A stretch of 64,000 bases of DNA. Source: JBCCSZ01 sp039821145 (GTDB lineage Bacteria > Bacteroidota > Bacteroidia > Chitinophagales > Saprospiraceae). Made by a program: the position numbers and the translations under genes. The notes under the pieces were generated by a model. That model searched no databases. It was not told the DNA's origin and was given only the letters and a program-made list of their open reading frames with translations. The stretch lies in assembly GCA_039821145.1 (NCBI GenBank), contig JBCBOS010000006.1:124001-188000 (forward strand), written 5' to 3'. Positions 43,627 through 53,375 of the stretch are shown piece after piece (position 1 is the stretch's first letter; each line of letters starts with the position of its first letter).

Positions 43627-43634
43627 TACTTTTG
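43627..43634 (+). promoter_or_regulatory. candidate -7 box for mdh
   Basis: TACTTTTG fits TAnnTTTG. An upstream TTTG lies about 15 bp away, closer than the usual 19-21. The predicted start is near 43641, about 75 bp before the mdh ATG. Confidence 0.45.
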
Positions 43635-43717
43635 CAGCAAAATGCCAAAAGGCAGACCAATATGAGACTATGCGACCAAATCAACCATTTAATCGTTAAA
43701 CCCATACCCTCCACCTT

Positions 43718-44653
43718 ATGAGTAAAGTAACCGTAGTGGGAGCTGGAAACGTCGGCGCCACCGTGGCCAACGTATTGGCCCACAAGGACCTCGTCAAAGA
43801 GGTCGTCCTGCTAGACATCAAAGGAGACATGGCCAGAGGCAAAGCCCTCGACAGCTGGCAACAAGCTCCTGTAGATTATTACAGTACCACCATCCTGGGT
43901 ACAGAAGACTATAGAAAGACGAGAAATTCAGATATCGTGGTCATCACCGCAGGGGTTCCCCGCAAGCCGGGCATGAGCCGCGACGACCTCATCTCCACCA
44001 ACGCTGGCATCGTATCTTCGGTGACCAAGTCGATCATGAAGTATTCCAAAAAACCCATCATCATCGTGGTATCCAATCCACTCGATGTGATGACTTATGC
44101 AGCCCACAAAGTCTCTGGTCTGGATTCCAGCCGGGTATTTGGAATGGCTGGCATTTTGGATACGGCGCGCTATCGGGCATTTTTGGCCACAGAACTCAAC
44201 GTATCTCCAAAAGACATTTCTGCCATCTTGATGGGTGGACACGGAGACACCATGGTGCCACTGCCTCGCTACACCACTGTTGCGGGTATTCCAGTGACTG
44301 AAATGATCGAAAAAGACAAACTCAAGCCCATCATCGAGCGCACCAAGAAAGGAGGTGGAGAACTCGTCAAGTTGATGGGGACTTCCGCCTGGTATGCTCC
44401 CGGCGCAGCTGCCGCGCAGATGGTAGAGGCCATTTTGAAGGATGAAAACCGCATTTTCCCCTGTTGTGCCCGCCTGAGTGGCCAATATGGCTTGCGCAAT
44501 ATGTTCCTTGGCGTTCCTGTCAAATTGAACAGAAAAGGCATCGGCGAAATCTTGGAACTCAAGCTGAATAAGAGCGAGACCAAGTTGTTGCACAAGTCTG
44601 CCAATCACGTCAAGGAAGTGATGGACGTTTTCAACAAAATGAAAATTGTCTGA
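43718..44653 (+). CDS. mdh: malate dehydrogenase
   Basis: The enzyme oxidises malate to oxaloacetate with NAD in the TCA cycle. It has 311 residues. The Rossmann start is KVTVVGAGNVGATVANVLA. The active-site loop is ITAGVPRKPGMSRDDL, whose arginines bind substrate and mark malate over lactate. Catalytic elements include VVSNPLDVMTYAA, GMAGILDTARYRAFLA and LMGGHGDTMVPLPRY with the catalytic His. The type is the LDH-like MDH common in Bacteroidota. Confidence 0.95.
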   Translation: MSKVTVVGAGNVGATVANVLAHKDLVKEVVLLDIKGDMARGKALDSWQQAPVDYYSTTILGTEDYRKTRNSDIVVITAGVPRKPGMSRDDLISTNAGIVSSVTKSIMKYSKKPIIIVVSNPLDVMTYAAHKVSGLDSSRVFGMAGILDTARYRAFLATELNVSPKDISAILMGGHGDTMVPLPRYTTVAGIPVTEMIEKDKLKPIIERTKKGGGELVKLMGTSAWYAPGAAAAQMVEAILKDENRIFPCCARLSGQYGLRNMFLGVPVKLNRKGIGEILELKLNKSETKLLHKSANHVKEVMDVFNKMKIV

Positions 44654-44707
44654 CAAAAAAACAGTTTCCACTGCCATTTTCCTTGCTTTGGAAATCCTTA
44701 CTCAGAG

Positions 44708-44744
44708 AAATCCCGAATCTTTGCTTGACAAGGTTTCGGGATTT
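44708..44744 (+). terminator. terminator of mdh
   Basis: The arms AAATCCCGAA (44708-44717) and TTCGGGATTT (44735-44744) pair perfectly and are followed by T-rich sequence, 55 bp after the mdh stop. Confidence 0.82.
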
Positions 44745-45016
44745 TGTATTTTGCGGCAGAGATAGAATTCGCTCTTCTATTAAGAGATTGTCTAAATGAA
44801 AGGCTCTCTAAACAATATGCCCGAACAGTTGTTCTATCTTTCGTAATTTATTGTCGGGAAGTGGTTCTTCTTGTGAGCACTGCCACCGACGAATTTGACA
44901 ACCAATTCGCTACTGTTGATACCTTCATTTTCAGAGGTTATCCCAAAGCAGGTGATAAGAAGTGGGAAAGCATCATCACTTTGTTTTGATATAAAAATAC
45001 AAACCTGAATTTGACA
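44745..45016. other. 270-bp gap after mdh terminator
   Basis: A plus-strand frame of about 80 codons (from a TTG at 44744) reads through this gap but has no family resemblance, so I leave it unannotated. Nothing else is visible. Confidence 0.5.
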
Positions 45017-45562
45017 ATGTACAATGCTGCCTTGAACAATGAGTTACTAGGAAAAATTGTAACCAATACCAATGAAAACATTTATGAGATAAGCTGTAAA
45101 CAGCCTGTACTGATGGTTTTTTTGCGCCATTTGGGCTGTGTCTTCTGCAAAGAGGCATTGTCAGAAATCTCAGAAAAAAGAGCCAACATAGAGGGAAAAG
45201 GCATTCAGATTGTCTTCGTCCACATGGCTGCCTACGAAACAGCTGAGGAATATTTCTCTCGCTTCGATCTCAAAGGCATCGCACACGTCAGCGATCCGCA
45301 AAGCAACGTCTATCGAGCCTTTGGAATTTCGAAAGGGACTCCTTCTCAACTATACGGCCTGCGCAACTGGTTCAACGGCTTCAACGCTACTCTTCGCAAG
45401 GGACACTTACCTGAATACGACCCCGCGAGGCTTGGTGATGCGACCCAAATGCCTGGTCTGTTCTTGCTCAGCGAGGGGGAAATCAAACAAAGCTTCATCC
45501 ATCGCTTCGCTTCTGAACGCCCCGATTACGATGAGTTCATCCAATGTGTGACTACTTCTTAG
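45017..45562 (+). CDS. peroxiredoxin-like (AhpC/TSA, SelL-related) protein
   Basis: The protein has 181 residues from ATG 45017 (a TTG at 45011 is in frame too). The thioredoxin-fold segment is PVLMVFLRHLGCVFCKEALSEI, with the redox pair C-V-F-C. Later pieces IQIVFVHMAAYETAEEYF, VSDPQSNVYRAFGI and MPGLFLLSEGEIKQSFIHRFASERPDYDEFI follow the AhpC/TSA_2 or SelL-related pattern. Such proteins probably reduce peroxides or disulfides, but the natural substrate is unknown. It is a single gene. Confidence 0.75.
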   Translation: MYNAALNNELLGKIVTNTNENIYEISCKQPVLMVFLRHLGCVFCKEALSEISEKRANIEGKGIQIVFVHMAAYETAEEYFSRFDLKGIAHVSDPQSNVYRAFGISKGTPSQLYGLRNWFNGFNATLRKGHLPEYDPARLGDATQMPGLFLLSEGEIKQSFIHRFASERPDYDEFIQCVTTS

Positions 45563-45602
45563 CACAAGCTAGTGAACAATCAGAGGGGGAAGATCGTATT
45601 AG

Positions 45603-45624
45603 GAAAGGTGTACATGCACCTTTC
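45603..45624 (+). other. short hairpin after the peroxiredoxin-like gene
   Basis: GAAAGGTG and CACCTTTC pair perfectly around TACATG. No T run follows, so termination is only possible. Confidence 0.35.
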
Positions 45625-45670
45625 TCCATATTCGCTTGCTGTTGTTTTCATGATTCGCTAAATCAATCGT

Positions 45671-46771
45671 ATGATAGGCTGGAAGTTTTCTGAATTTACG
45701 CCCGGACAAGAGGGTGGTTCTTCTTTCGAAAAGTTGCTCAAGCTGTTCAAAGAACTCTTGCTGTATACTTCCGGAGAAGTGCGCGAGGCCCTCAGTTGGC
45801 TGACAGAGTTGGACAAGGAGTACAAGTTGACCGATGAGAACTACGGCATCGCCGATTTCATCCAAGACCTCATCGACAAGGGCTACATTCAACAGCCCGA
45901 CGAGCAAAACCCCAACTTCACCCCCAGCGCCAAGATGGAACTGTCCATGCGTCAAAAAGCATTGGAAGACATTTTTGGGCAGCTCAAAAAAGCAAAGTCT
46001 GGCAAGCATACCACTCGCACAACTGGCAAGGGCGATGAATTTACCTCAGAACTCCGCCCCTATGAATTTGGAGACAAGCTCGAAAACCTAGCCATCTCTG
46101 AGTCTCTTCGAAACGCCCAAATCAACCACGGCATCGACAGCTTTCAGTTGACACAAAATGACCTGGAAGTACACGAGACCTTCTACCAGAGCCAGATGAG
46201 TACCTGCTTGATGATCGACATCTCCCACTCGATGATCCTCTACGGAGAAGACCGCATCACGCCCGCCAAAAAGGTGGCCATGGCACTGGCCGAACTCATT
46301 ACGACCCGCTACCCAAAAGATACACTCGACATCATCGTATTTGGCAATGATGCCTGGCAAATCGAAATCAAGGACCTCCCCTATTTACAGGTCGGTCCCT
46401 ACCATACCAACACAGTGGCTGGGTTAGAACTGGCCATGGACATCCTTCGCCGCCGTCGCAATCCCAACAAACAGATCTTCATGATCACGGATGGCAAACC
46501 GACTTGCATCAAGAAAGGGAAAAAGTACTTCAAGAATAGTTTTGGCCTCGACCGCACCATCATCAATCGCACCTTGAATCTGGCGGCCCGATGCCGAAAG
46601 CTCGACATTCCCATCACAACCTTCATGATCGCCCGGGACCCTTACTTGGTCCAATTTGTTGACCAGTTTACCAAGACCAACAATGGCAAGGCCTTTTACA
46701 GCAGCTTGCAGGGATTGGGAGAGTTCATCTTCCGCGATTACAAAAACAACAAACGCAAACGGCACAAATAG
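45671..46771 (+). CDS. von Willebrand factor A domain protein
   Basis: The protein has 366 residues and no signal peptide. The first 170 residues are a helical region (FEKLLKLFKELLLYTSGEVREALSWL). The VWA domain starts at about 175: the MIDAS metal site DISHS (Asp 183, Ser 185, Ser 187), a Thr in TRYPKDTLDIIVFG, and ITDG later. VWA proteins of this type usually work with a MoxR-type AAA ATPase that loads cofactors or remodels partners. No such ATPase is in this window. The C-terminus is very basic (NNKRKRHK). Confidence 0.85.
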   Translation: MIGWKFSEFTPGQEGGSSFEKLLKLFKELLLYTSGEVREALSWLTELDKEYKLTDENYGIADFIQDLIDKGYIQQPDEQNPNFTPSAKMELSMRQKALEDIFGQLKKAKSGKHTTRTTGKGDEFTSELRPYEFGDKLENLAISESLRNAQINHGIDSFQLTQNDLEVHETFYQSQMSTCLMIDISHSMILYGEDRITPAKKVAMALAELITTRYPKDTLDIIVFGNDAWQIEIKDLPYLQVGPYHTNTVAGLELAMDILRRRRNPNKQIFMITDGKPTCIKKGKKYFKNSFGLDRTIINRTLNLAARCRKLDIPITTFMIARDPYLVQFVDQFTKTNNGKAFYSSLQGLGEFIFRDYKNNKRKRHK

Positions 46772-46776
46772 CCTTC

Positions 46777-47802
46777 TCAAAATCCAGGACAACGCACGGG
46801 ATTGGGTCGGCTGGAGCCTGTAAACTGTCCCCGATACATCAAGGCAATCTCTGATGCACCCCTCCCCTGGCTGGCCTGGTTCAGCCCCGAGATGTTCCAG
46901 TCATAGCTGAAACTGAATCCAAAAGGTCCATAATCAAATCGCAATAAAATGACTTGTGCATCACCCAATCGGTGCATGCTGCCAAAGTAGATGGAGGTAG
47001 GGTCTTCATTGCCCCGTCCACTCTTCATATTCATGCGCAACAAGGCACCAAAACTGTGTTCCTGATTGGGTCCCTGTCGCAGCCACACGGCCCTCGGCAA
47101 AAGCGACATGAGGTAATTCATGCGAAACTCCGCTCCCAGATAGACACTTTGTTTGCGATACATGTTTTCTTGTCGGACATTGAAAAAACTGATGGTGGGC
47201 CGGTTCAAATGCGCCAGCGCAAATCCTGCGTAATAACTCGTGTAGCGATCCGGGCTGTAAGACCATTGTACACCCGCCGAAAAATCAAGGTAGGTCCCTT
47301 GGGCGATCAATCTGTTTTCTCCATTGGGCAGGCTCGGGTCCAAATCCTCTCCATTGAATTGGTTGTCAAACAGCAGGGATTGTGGATCAAAGCGGTGGCG
47401 TACATACCCCAGCTGTGCCCCCAAGCCAAAAAAGTGATTGCCACTTTTGTTGAGGCTCTTGTGAAAGGCATAGGAAAGCTGTACCTGGGTCTGGCGCAAA
47501 TTGACGGCACCAGCCTTGTCGTTGAGCAACATCAGCCCGACACCCATGACATCGTCCCGCATCTGGTTTTGCAGGATGGGCATATCCACAGAAAGGGCCA
47601 TGGTCTGGAATGGCGTCGCCACACTTCCCCACTGGCTTCGGTAATTGGCATGGATTCGCAAGTCGTTTTTCATCAATCCCGTCAAGGCCGGATTCAGCAG
47701 CAAAGGGGCGTTGTAAAACTGCGAAAAGTGAACATCCTGCGAATGCACCTTGGACAGCATCAGAGGGAGTAGGAAGAGGAAAAATAGTTTTCTTGTGTAC
47801 AT
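46777..47802 (-). CDS. PorP/SprF-family T9SS outer-membrane protein
   Basis: The protein has 341 residues from ATG 47802 (signal LFFLFLLPLMLSKVHSQ). The PorP/SprF opening is plain: QDVHFSQFYNAPLLLNPALTGLMKNDLRIHANYRSQWGSV. The rest is a beta-barrel with 'FGLGAQLGYVRH', 'YTSYYAGFALAHLNRPTISF' and 'LLRFDYGPFGFSFSYDWNISGL'. PorP/SprF members help a T9SS type B cargo reach and stay at the surface. It follows the giant PKD gene after 35 bp in the same direction, so the two form a cargo-partner operon. Confidence 0.88.
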   Translation of the reverse strand: MYTRKLFFLFLLPLMLSKVHSQDVHFSQFYNAPLLLNPALTGLMKNDLRIHANYRSQWGSVATPFQTMALSVDMPILQNQMRDDVMGVGLMLLNDKAGAVNLRQTQVQLSYAFHKSLNKSGNHFFGLGAQLGYVRHRFDPQSLLFDNQFNGEDLDPSLPNGENRLIAQGTYLDFSAGVQWSYSPDRYTSYYAGFALAHLNRPTISFFNVRQENMYRKQSVYLGAEFRMNYLMSLLPRAVWLRQGPNQEHSFGALLRMNMKSGRGNEDPTSIYFGSMHRLGDAQVILLRFDYGPFGFSFSYDWNISGLNQASQGRGASEIALMYRGQFTGSSRPNPVRCPGF

Positions 47803-47837
47803 CCGATTTGTTTTTGACAACTCGCAAATCTCACCTC

Positions 47838-50800
47838 TCAACGGATGAGCAATACATCTCCTGTCTTGACAAGTTCCGCCCCATTCAAGGGACACAGGGC
47901 TTCGACAAAGTAGACAAACACACCAGGATCAAGCTCTTGTCCTTTGTAGGTCCCATCCCAAAATCCTTGGTCGCCAGCAGACTGGTGTACCAGCTCTCCC
48001 CAGCGATTGTAAATGCGCAGTGACAAGACCTCCATATCTCCGCGCACGTAGAGGCGGTCATTTTCCCCATCGTTGTTGGGACTGAAGGCATTGGGAACGA
48101 TGATGTCTTCTGGCTCGCAAAACTGCAAGGGCTCCAAAAGAATGTCGTGGACCGAACTGCAGCCATACTCATTGGTGGCGACCAAGCGCACATTGACCGT
48201 CCCCTCCGGATAGGCCCATGGCGCGGGGCAGTCGGTACAAGATAAGATGTCGGCTGGCTCCCAACGGTAACTGAGATTGGGTTCTCTGGGAGACAATTGC
48301 AGTCCCACTCTTTCTCCCTCTCGATAGCGGATGACAGAAGTGATTTTGCCTTCCGGCGCTGGCAATACGTCGACCTGGGCATAGGCCGTATCGCTCAGGC
48401 AACCCCTGTCCGAGGCAATCAGTTGATAGGTTGTACTAAAATCTGGTTTGACCCAAGGCTGGCGCACATCCGACTGCTCCGTCAGTGGCGACCAACTGAA
48501 TTGGGTGGCGCGTCCGACCACTTCCAGCTGCACAGAATCTCCCATGCATAGACTGTACTCAAAGGTGCTGATGTCTGCTTTGGCAATCACTTCCAATTCG
48601 AGCGTATCGCGCAGCATACACAGATCATTGACCACCTCCAAAATCAACAGACTGTCATTCTGAATCGAGACAAGTGGGTCCGGTACATCGCCTGCCACCT
48701 GCCGCCCTTGGTAAATCCAACGGCCCTGGCCTTCGTAGCTGCCATTGGCCCGAAAGCTTTCCCCCAGACAAACGGTGTCTCCCAAGCCGGCGCTGATGGA
48801 TTCCTGATGCAAGACCGTCACTTGCAATTGATCGCTGATCAAACAACCATCTCCGTCCCGGACTTCAATCTGATACAATCGGCTGCTGTCCGGAAAGAGG
48901 TAGGGCGTCGGGCAAGTCAAACAACTGATGTCACGGGCCCCCATCCAATTTTCCACTTGATATTCCAGTTGCAACAACAGGCTGTCTCCTGCACAAATGC
49001 TGCGATCTTCTCCCAATACATTGGCCTGTTGTTCAAATACTTCCACAAAGACAGAATCCACTGCAAGGCAATCTCCTTCGCTTCGCACTTGCACAGAAAG
49101 GTAGGCCGAGGAATCCAGCAACAGGACGGGCTGTGGGCAGTCATAACAACTCAAACTTCCGTAGCTGTCGGTCCATTGATGTCCCCAAACAGGCCGATCC
49201 GATAAAACGGACAGTTGGACCTGCCTCCCCCTGCACACACTCGTATCGGGCAATACATCGATCTGAGGATGGACAAAAGGACGAATCACGACCTCTACAG
49301 AATCGACTGCCAGGCATCCGTGTTCGTTGGTCACTTCTAAATGGTAGCGGGTGGTTTTGTCTGGCTGTGCAACAGGGCTGGGACAATCTGCACAACTCAA
49401 GCCATCTACGGGAAACCACTGAATGGTCCAATTGGTATCAGGGACAAAGGTAGAGCCGAGCAATACGGCATCTCCCAGGCAAATGGGGGCTGCCTGTCCT
49501 GCCAATGCCTCCGGTGGCTCGTTTACGACAATGGTATCCAGTCGTTCTGCCACACATCCCTCCTGGGTTCGGGTGTACAGTCGGGTAACGTAAGTCCCCA
49601 CAGAATCATAGCGGACAAAGGGAGCAATTGCCTGGCTGGTTTGACCGTTGCCCAAATCCCATTCCCATTCGAGTCCGTTCATCGAAACAGCAGTGGTGTC
49701 GACCTGAACGACAAATTCGACAGGGGCACAAGCTTGGCTGGGCAATTCTACACCGGGCAGCACTTGCGGATGGACATGCACTGCCTCGCGTTTGTACAGA
49801 CTGGTAGAACAGTCATCAGAATACACATGCAGAATGACATCGTACAAACCAACCTCTTCGTATTGAATTCCCTTGGGTTCGGCTAGGTTGGAACTTCCCT
49901 GGACAGAGCCGGGCAACTCCCATTCAAAGTTGTAACGCGATACATCGTCTGCCAGCAATAAGTCAAAGTCGATCACAATGCTGTCGCCTTGACAAAAATC
50001 TGCTTGGCTAAGTTGAAAATCAATATTCAATTCTCGTACCTCAATGGCCTCGCCCAAACTGGACACCCGACAACCACTGGCATCTTCGAGAATCAATACC
50101 GGGATGTAAAGACCTTCGTACAAATAGTCGTACTGAACCACATCTCGGCCACCAGACTGGGCGATCTCCTTTCCGGCTCCATTGCCAAAATCTACGTAGA
50201 CCGATGTATTGGGGCTGACCTCTGCCACAAACTCCACAGCCAAGGGAGCACAGCCCAGGTTATTTGATACACTCAGCATCCCCTTTGGTCCGTCTACCCG
50301 AATGAAGTTTTCTTTGCAATGCGTCTCACTGCAACCATCTTTGTCCCAACTGGTCAGACAAACCGTATAGGTGCCCACCTCGCTGTAGGCGTGGACGGGA
50401 TCTGCGATGTAAGAAAAGGCAGTGCCATCGCCAAAGTCCCATTCCCAGGCCACGGCGCCCAAGGACAAGTCTCGAAAGGTGGTCAACAATGGCGGTGTTG
50501 GGCAAGATTTGTAGGTATTGTCTGCTTCAAAATCTGTTCTGAGATTGTCGACATCTACGAAGGCGCAAAATTTGTCCAGACAGGATGAGCTGTTGGCAAC
50601 TTCCAGGCAGACTTCATACCGCCCGGCATCTACATAGTTGTGAAGCGGTTGACTGAGGGTGGATGTTCGTCCATCGCCAAATGTCCAAAGATAACTCAAG
50701 CGTCCACCTTGCGATTGGCTTTGAAATTGGATGATGTTCATGTCGCAATCGACCAACTGACTTCTGAAACCAGCCTTGGGAACATTGACCAGGATCATAT

Positions 50801-53375
50801 CTGGTTTTTCTTCCGTGTCCTTGCATCCTTCGTCCGATTTCACTTCCAAAAATATGTCATAGGAATCTTCGCCCAAGAAAGTTTGACGCGGATTTTCTTC
50901 TGTCGAACGAGCCCCTCTCTGGCCAAACATCCACGCGTGCGCCAGTGGCCGTCCTTCCGAAGAGGTGGACAAACTCTGAAAACTCACCTCGACACCCGGG
51001 CATCCAGCAGTGGGATCAGCCGTAAAATCGGCAACCACTTCCTCTACCCGGACAAGGTCATTGATGGTATAACGAGTCGTGCAGCCGTTGACATCGGTTT
51101 GAAGAAGAGAAAAAGGGCCAAAGGCTCCCGACTCGGAAAAGAGCAGCAAGGGATTGGCATCTCCTGGACCATTCTGAATCAGCTTGACACCTGCGGGAAC
51201 GGTGTACTCAAAACGCGCTCCATACACCGCCTCATTTTCAATGCGCATGCTGTCGCCGATGCAGACTTTCATCTTTGGCAATTCAAATTCAGCTTCCTCA
51301 TCCACCATAATCACTTCGGTCAACACAGCATCTCGGCAATTGTAGTCTCTATTGACGACGGTAAGAATGACTTCGTACGTACCTCCTCGTCGGTAGCGAT
51401 GCACAGGATGTTGTTCCGTTGAGGTATTCCCATCTCCAAAATCCCATTCCCACGTCTGGGCGCCCAGAGAATTGTCGGTAAATTGAATCAGGCGAGGATC
51501 GTTGCAATCGATCTCAAAAGCGGCCTTGGCAATGGGCGGATAGATGTGGATGTATTGCGGCTTGGTAATGGTGGATGGGCAGCCATTTTGCCAGGCAATG
51601 AGCACCACGTCGAAAATCCCCGTATCGACATAGCGGTGAATGGGATTGGCCACATCTGCCGTCAAGCTGTCTCCAAATTGCCACAACCATTTGTCAACCC
51701 GTCCATTGGCCTGACTGCTGAAGGCAATGCTGGTATCTGAACAAGTTTCCAGCAAATCGGCTGAAAAGTCTATGTCAACCGCTTCTCCTATTGAGATGTA
51801 ATTTTCCAGGCGAAGGCTCTCTTCACAACCATCTGCTGTCCGCACCGTCAGGCGGATGTCGTACCTACCCGTTCGGGCAAACAAAACGGTGGGCTCTTTC
51901 TCCCAATAGGTCCGCCCATCCATTTCCCATTTGTAAGAAATGATGGAATCCAGGGATTGAATCTGCGGGCGAAAGTCGACTTGCAAAGGAGCACAGCCCG
52001 AGCGGGTACTGGCCCATACATTGACCAGTACAGGTGCCAACTTGGCGGTATCTACGGGAATGGTCCGCTCGCATCCATTGTCGTATTTGACCAATAAATC
52101 GACGGGATATTCTCCAAAGGTGCGATAGAGATAATCAATTGGCTTGCCTTGCAGGGTATCCATATTGCCCATGTGCCATTCCCACCGGACGCCGACAATG
52201 TCAGAACTTGCATTGAGAAACAATGGCAGTCCCGGACTTTCAGAACAACCAACCCAATCGTCCGACGTCCAGATGTCGATGTTGTGCGGGCCGTTCACTT
52301 TGATGCATTCTGGTACATAGACCGTGGTCTGGCAGCCATCTGGTGTGGTGAAGGAAAAAGACGGCGTGTAGCAGCCTGCCTCCTGATAGCTATGTTGGAC
52401 GATGGAATCCGTAGAGGTGGTCCCATCGCCAAAATCCCAACTGTAGCTTTTCATGGCGACTTCTGTTGGAGGTCGAAACTCAATGGTCCGGCCGCTGCAG
52501 TCTTCGGACTCGGTAATGCTGTAGGAAAATTGAATGTCTTCGTAATTCAGGATGTTTTCTTTTTCCACGACGTACTGACAACCGCTGATCGTATCGGTGA
52601 TGCTGAGTCGAACATTGTAACTGCCAAAACGATCGTAATTGTGGATGGTCGAACGACCTTCCCGGCTGTTTCCATCTCCAAAATCCCAGCGGTAGGTGCC
52701 ACTTGGCAATATGGGACTGGACTGAAAGATGACTTGCTTGGAATGGGGACAGCCACTGAGGGTAGACATGGTAAAATCTACCTCGACCAAGGGAGGAAAC
52801 AAAAGGAGATCGCGTTCCAAAATGGTTTGTTCGCATCGGTTGACATCGACCACAGTGGCCAATACAGAATAACTGCCCGGCGATTGATAAGTATGTTTTT
52901 GTTGCAAAAATGTTTGTCCATTGCCATCGGCTTCCAATACTTGACCGCCACCAAAATCCCATGCGACCCGTTGAATGCCCACCGACGATTGCAAGCTCAG
53001 GACCACTTCCCCCGCTGCACAGAGCACCTCCCTGTCCACGGTAAGTGCCAACTCTGGTGCCCCAAACAATTCCAATCCCTCACAATAGGTGTCTTCCCGC
53101 CCTTCCACATCGACAATGGTCAGACAGATTTGATAGGCTCCCGTATCGACAAAGGTCCGCGTGGGACTCTCCAATCGAGAAAACAGGCGGCCATTGACCG
53201 TCCAGACATAAGAGGCAATGTCGCCTTGAGAAGAATTGTTGAAATCTATGGTGAGCGGAGCACAACTGCTGTTCCCTCCTTTGTCATAGGCAAAGGCCGC
53301 CACTGGCTGCGCTCCCAAAAATCCCACACAAACAACGCTCATCAAGAACGTTAAGCTGACAGTTAGCTTACTCAT
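47838..53375 (-). CDS. giant PKD-repeat surface protein with CHU_C (T9SS type B) sorting domain
   Basis: The protein has 1,845 residues with a signal (FLMSVVCVGFLGAQ). About 14 PKD-like domains are visible by their W-x-F-G-D-G cores (for example YRWDFGDGNS, YSWDFGDGTTS, WEWDFGDGNTS, YLWTFGDGRTS, WEWDFGDGTAF), covering roughly residues 25-1390. Then come about five shorter repeats (about 1390-1750), four of which carry a Cys pair (SCADCP, SCYDCP, SCLTCP, SCTDCP). The last ~90 residues are a CHU_C domain (VPNAFSPNNDGENDRLYV, LRIYNRWGELVHQS, GFWDGTYKGQELDPGVFVYFVEA). That domain is the type B T9SS signal. Such adhesins act in gliding or attachment. Confidence 0.92.
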   Translation of the reverse strand: MSKLTVSLTFLMSVVCVGFLGAQPVAAFAYDKGGNSSCAPLTIDFNNSSQGDIASYVWTVNGRLFSRLESPTRTFVDTGAYQICLTIVDVEGREDTYCEGLELFGAPELALTVDREVLCAAGEVVLSLQSSVGIQRVAWDFGGGQVLEADGNGQTFLQQKHTYQSPGSYSVLATVVDVNRCEQTILERDLLLFPPLVEVDFTMSTLSGCPHSKQVIFQSSPILPSGTYRWDFGDGNSREGRSTIHNYDRFGSYNVRLSITDTISGCQYVVEKENILNYEDIQFSYSITESEDCSGRTIEFRPPTEVAMKSYSWDFGDGTTSTDSIVQHSYQEAGCYTPSFSFTTPDGCQTTVYVPECIKVNGPHNIDIWTSDDWVGCSESPGLPLFLNASSDIVGVRWEWHMGNMDTLQGKPIDYLYRTFGEYPVDLLVKYDNGCERTIPVDTAKLAPVLVNVWASTRSGCAPLQVDFRPQIQSLDSIISYKWEMDGRTYWEKEPTVLFARTGRYDIRLTVRTADGCEESLRLENYISIGEAVDIDFSADLLETCSDTSIAFSSQANGRVDKWLWQFGDSLTADVANPIHRYVDTGIFDVVLIAWQNGCPSTITKPQYIHIYPPIAKAAFEIDCNDPRLIQFTDNSLGAQTWEWDFGDGNTSTEQHPVHRYRRGGTYEVILTVVNRDYNCRDAVLTEVIMVDEEAEFELPKMKVCIGDSMRIENEAVYGARFEYTVPAGVKLIQNGPGDANPLLLFSESGAFGPFSLLQTDVNGCTTRYTINDLVRVEEVVADFTADPTAGCPGVEVSFQSLSTSSEGRPLAHAWMFGQRGARSTEENPRQTFLGEDSYDIFLEVKSDEGCKDTEEKPDMILVNVPKAGFRSQLVDCDMNIIQFQSQSQGGRLSYLWTFGDGRTSTLSQPLHNYVDAGRYEVCLEVANSSSCLDKFCAFVDVDNLRTDFEADNTYKSCPTPPLLTTFRDLSLGAVAWEWDFGDGTAFSYIADPVHAYSEVGTYTVCLTSWDKDGCSETHCKENFIRVDGPKGMLSVSNNLGCAPLAVEFVAEVSPNTSVYVDFGNGAGKEIAQSGGRDVVQYDYLYEGLYIPVLILEDASGCRVSSLGEAIEVRELNIDFQLSQADFCQGDSIVIDFDLLLADDVSRYNFEWELPGSVQGSSNLAEPKGIQYEEVGLYDVILHVYSDDCSTSLYKREAVHVHPQVLPGVELPSQACAPVEFVVQVDTTAVSMNGLEWEWDLGNGQTSQAIAPFVRYDSVGTYVTRLYTRTQEGCVAERLDTIVVNEPPEALAGQAAPICLGDAVLLGSTFVPDTNWTIQWFPVDGLSCADCPSPVAQPDKTTRYHLEVTNEHGCLAVDSVEVVIRPFVHPQIDVLPDTSVCRGRQVQLSVLSDRPVWGHQWTDSYGSLSCYDCPQPVLLLDSSAYLSVQVRSEGDCLAVDSVFVEVFEQQANVLGEDRSICAGDSLLLQLEYQVENWMGARDISCLTCPTPYLFPDSSRLYQIEVRDGDGCLISDQLQVTVLHQESISAGLGDTVCLGESFRANGSYEGQGRWIYQGRQVAGDVPDPLVSIQNDSLLILEVVNDLCMLRDTLELEVIAKADISTFEYSLCMGDSVQLEVVGRATQFSWSPLTEQSDVRQPWVKPDFSTTYQLIASDRGCLSDTAYAQVDVLPAPEGKITSVIRYREGERVGLQLSPREPNLSYRWEPADILSCTDCPAPWAYPEGTVNVRLVATNEYGCSSVHDILLEPLQFCEPEDIIVPNAFSPNNDGENDRLYVRGDMEVLSLRIYNRWGELVHQSAGDQGFWDGTYKGQELDPGVFVYFVEALCPLNGAELVKTGDVLLIR

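Noticed and set aside
44744..44989. About 80-codon frame after mdh
   Set aside because: It starts at TTG inside the mdh terminator and resembles no family.
47838..53375. Shadow frames opposite the giant PKD gene
   Set aside because: Several long plus-strand frames occur but none has a signal, a domain or a start context; they follow the codon bias of the real gene.
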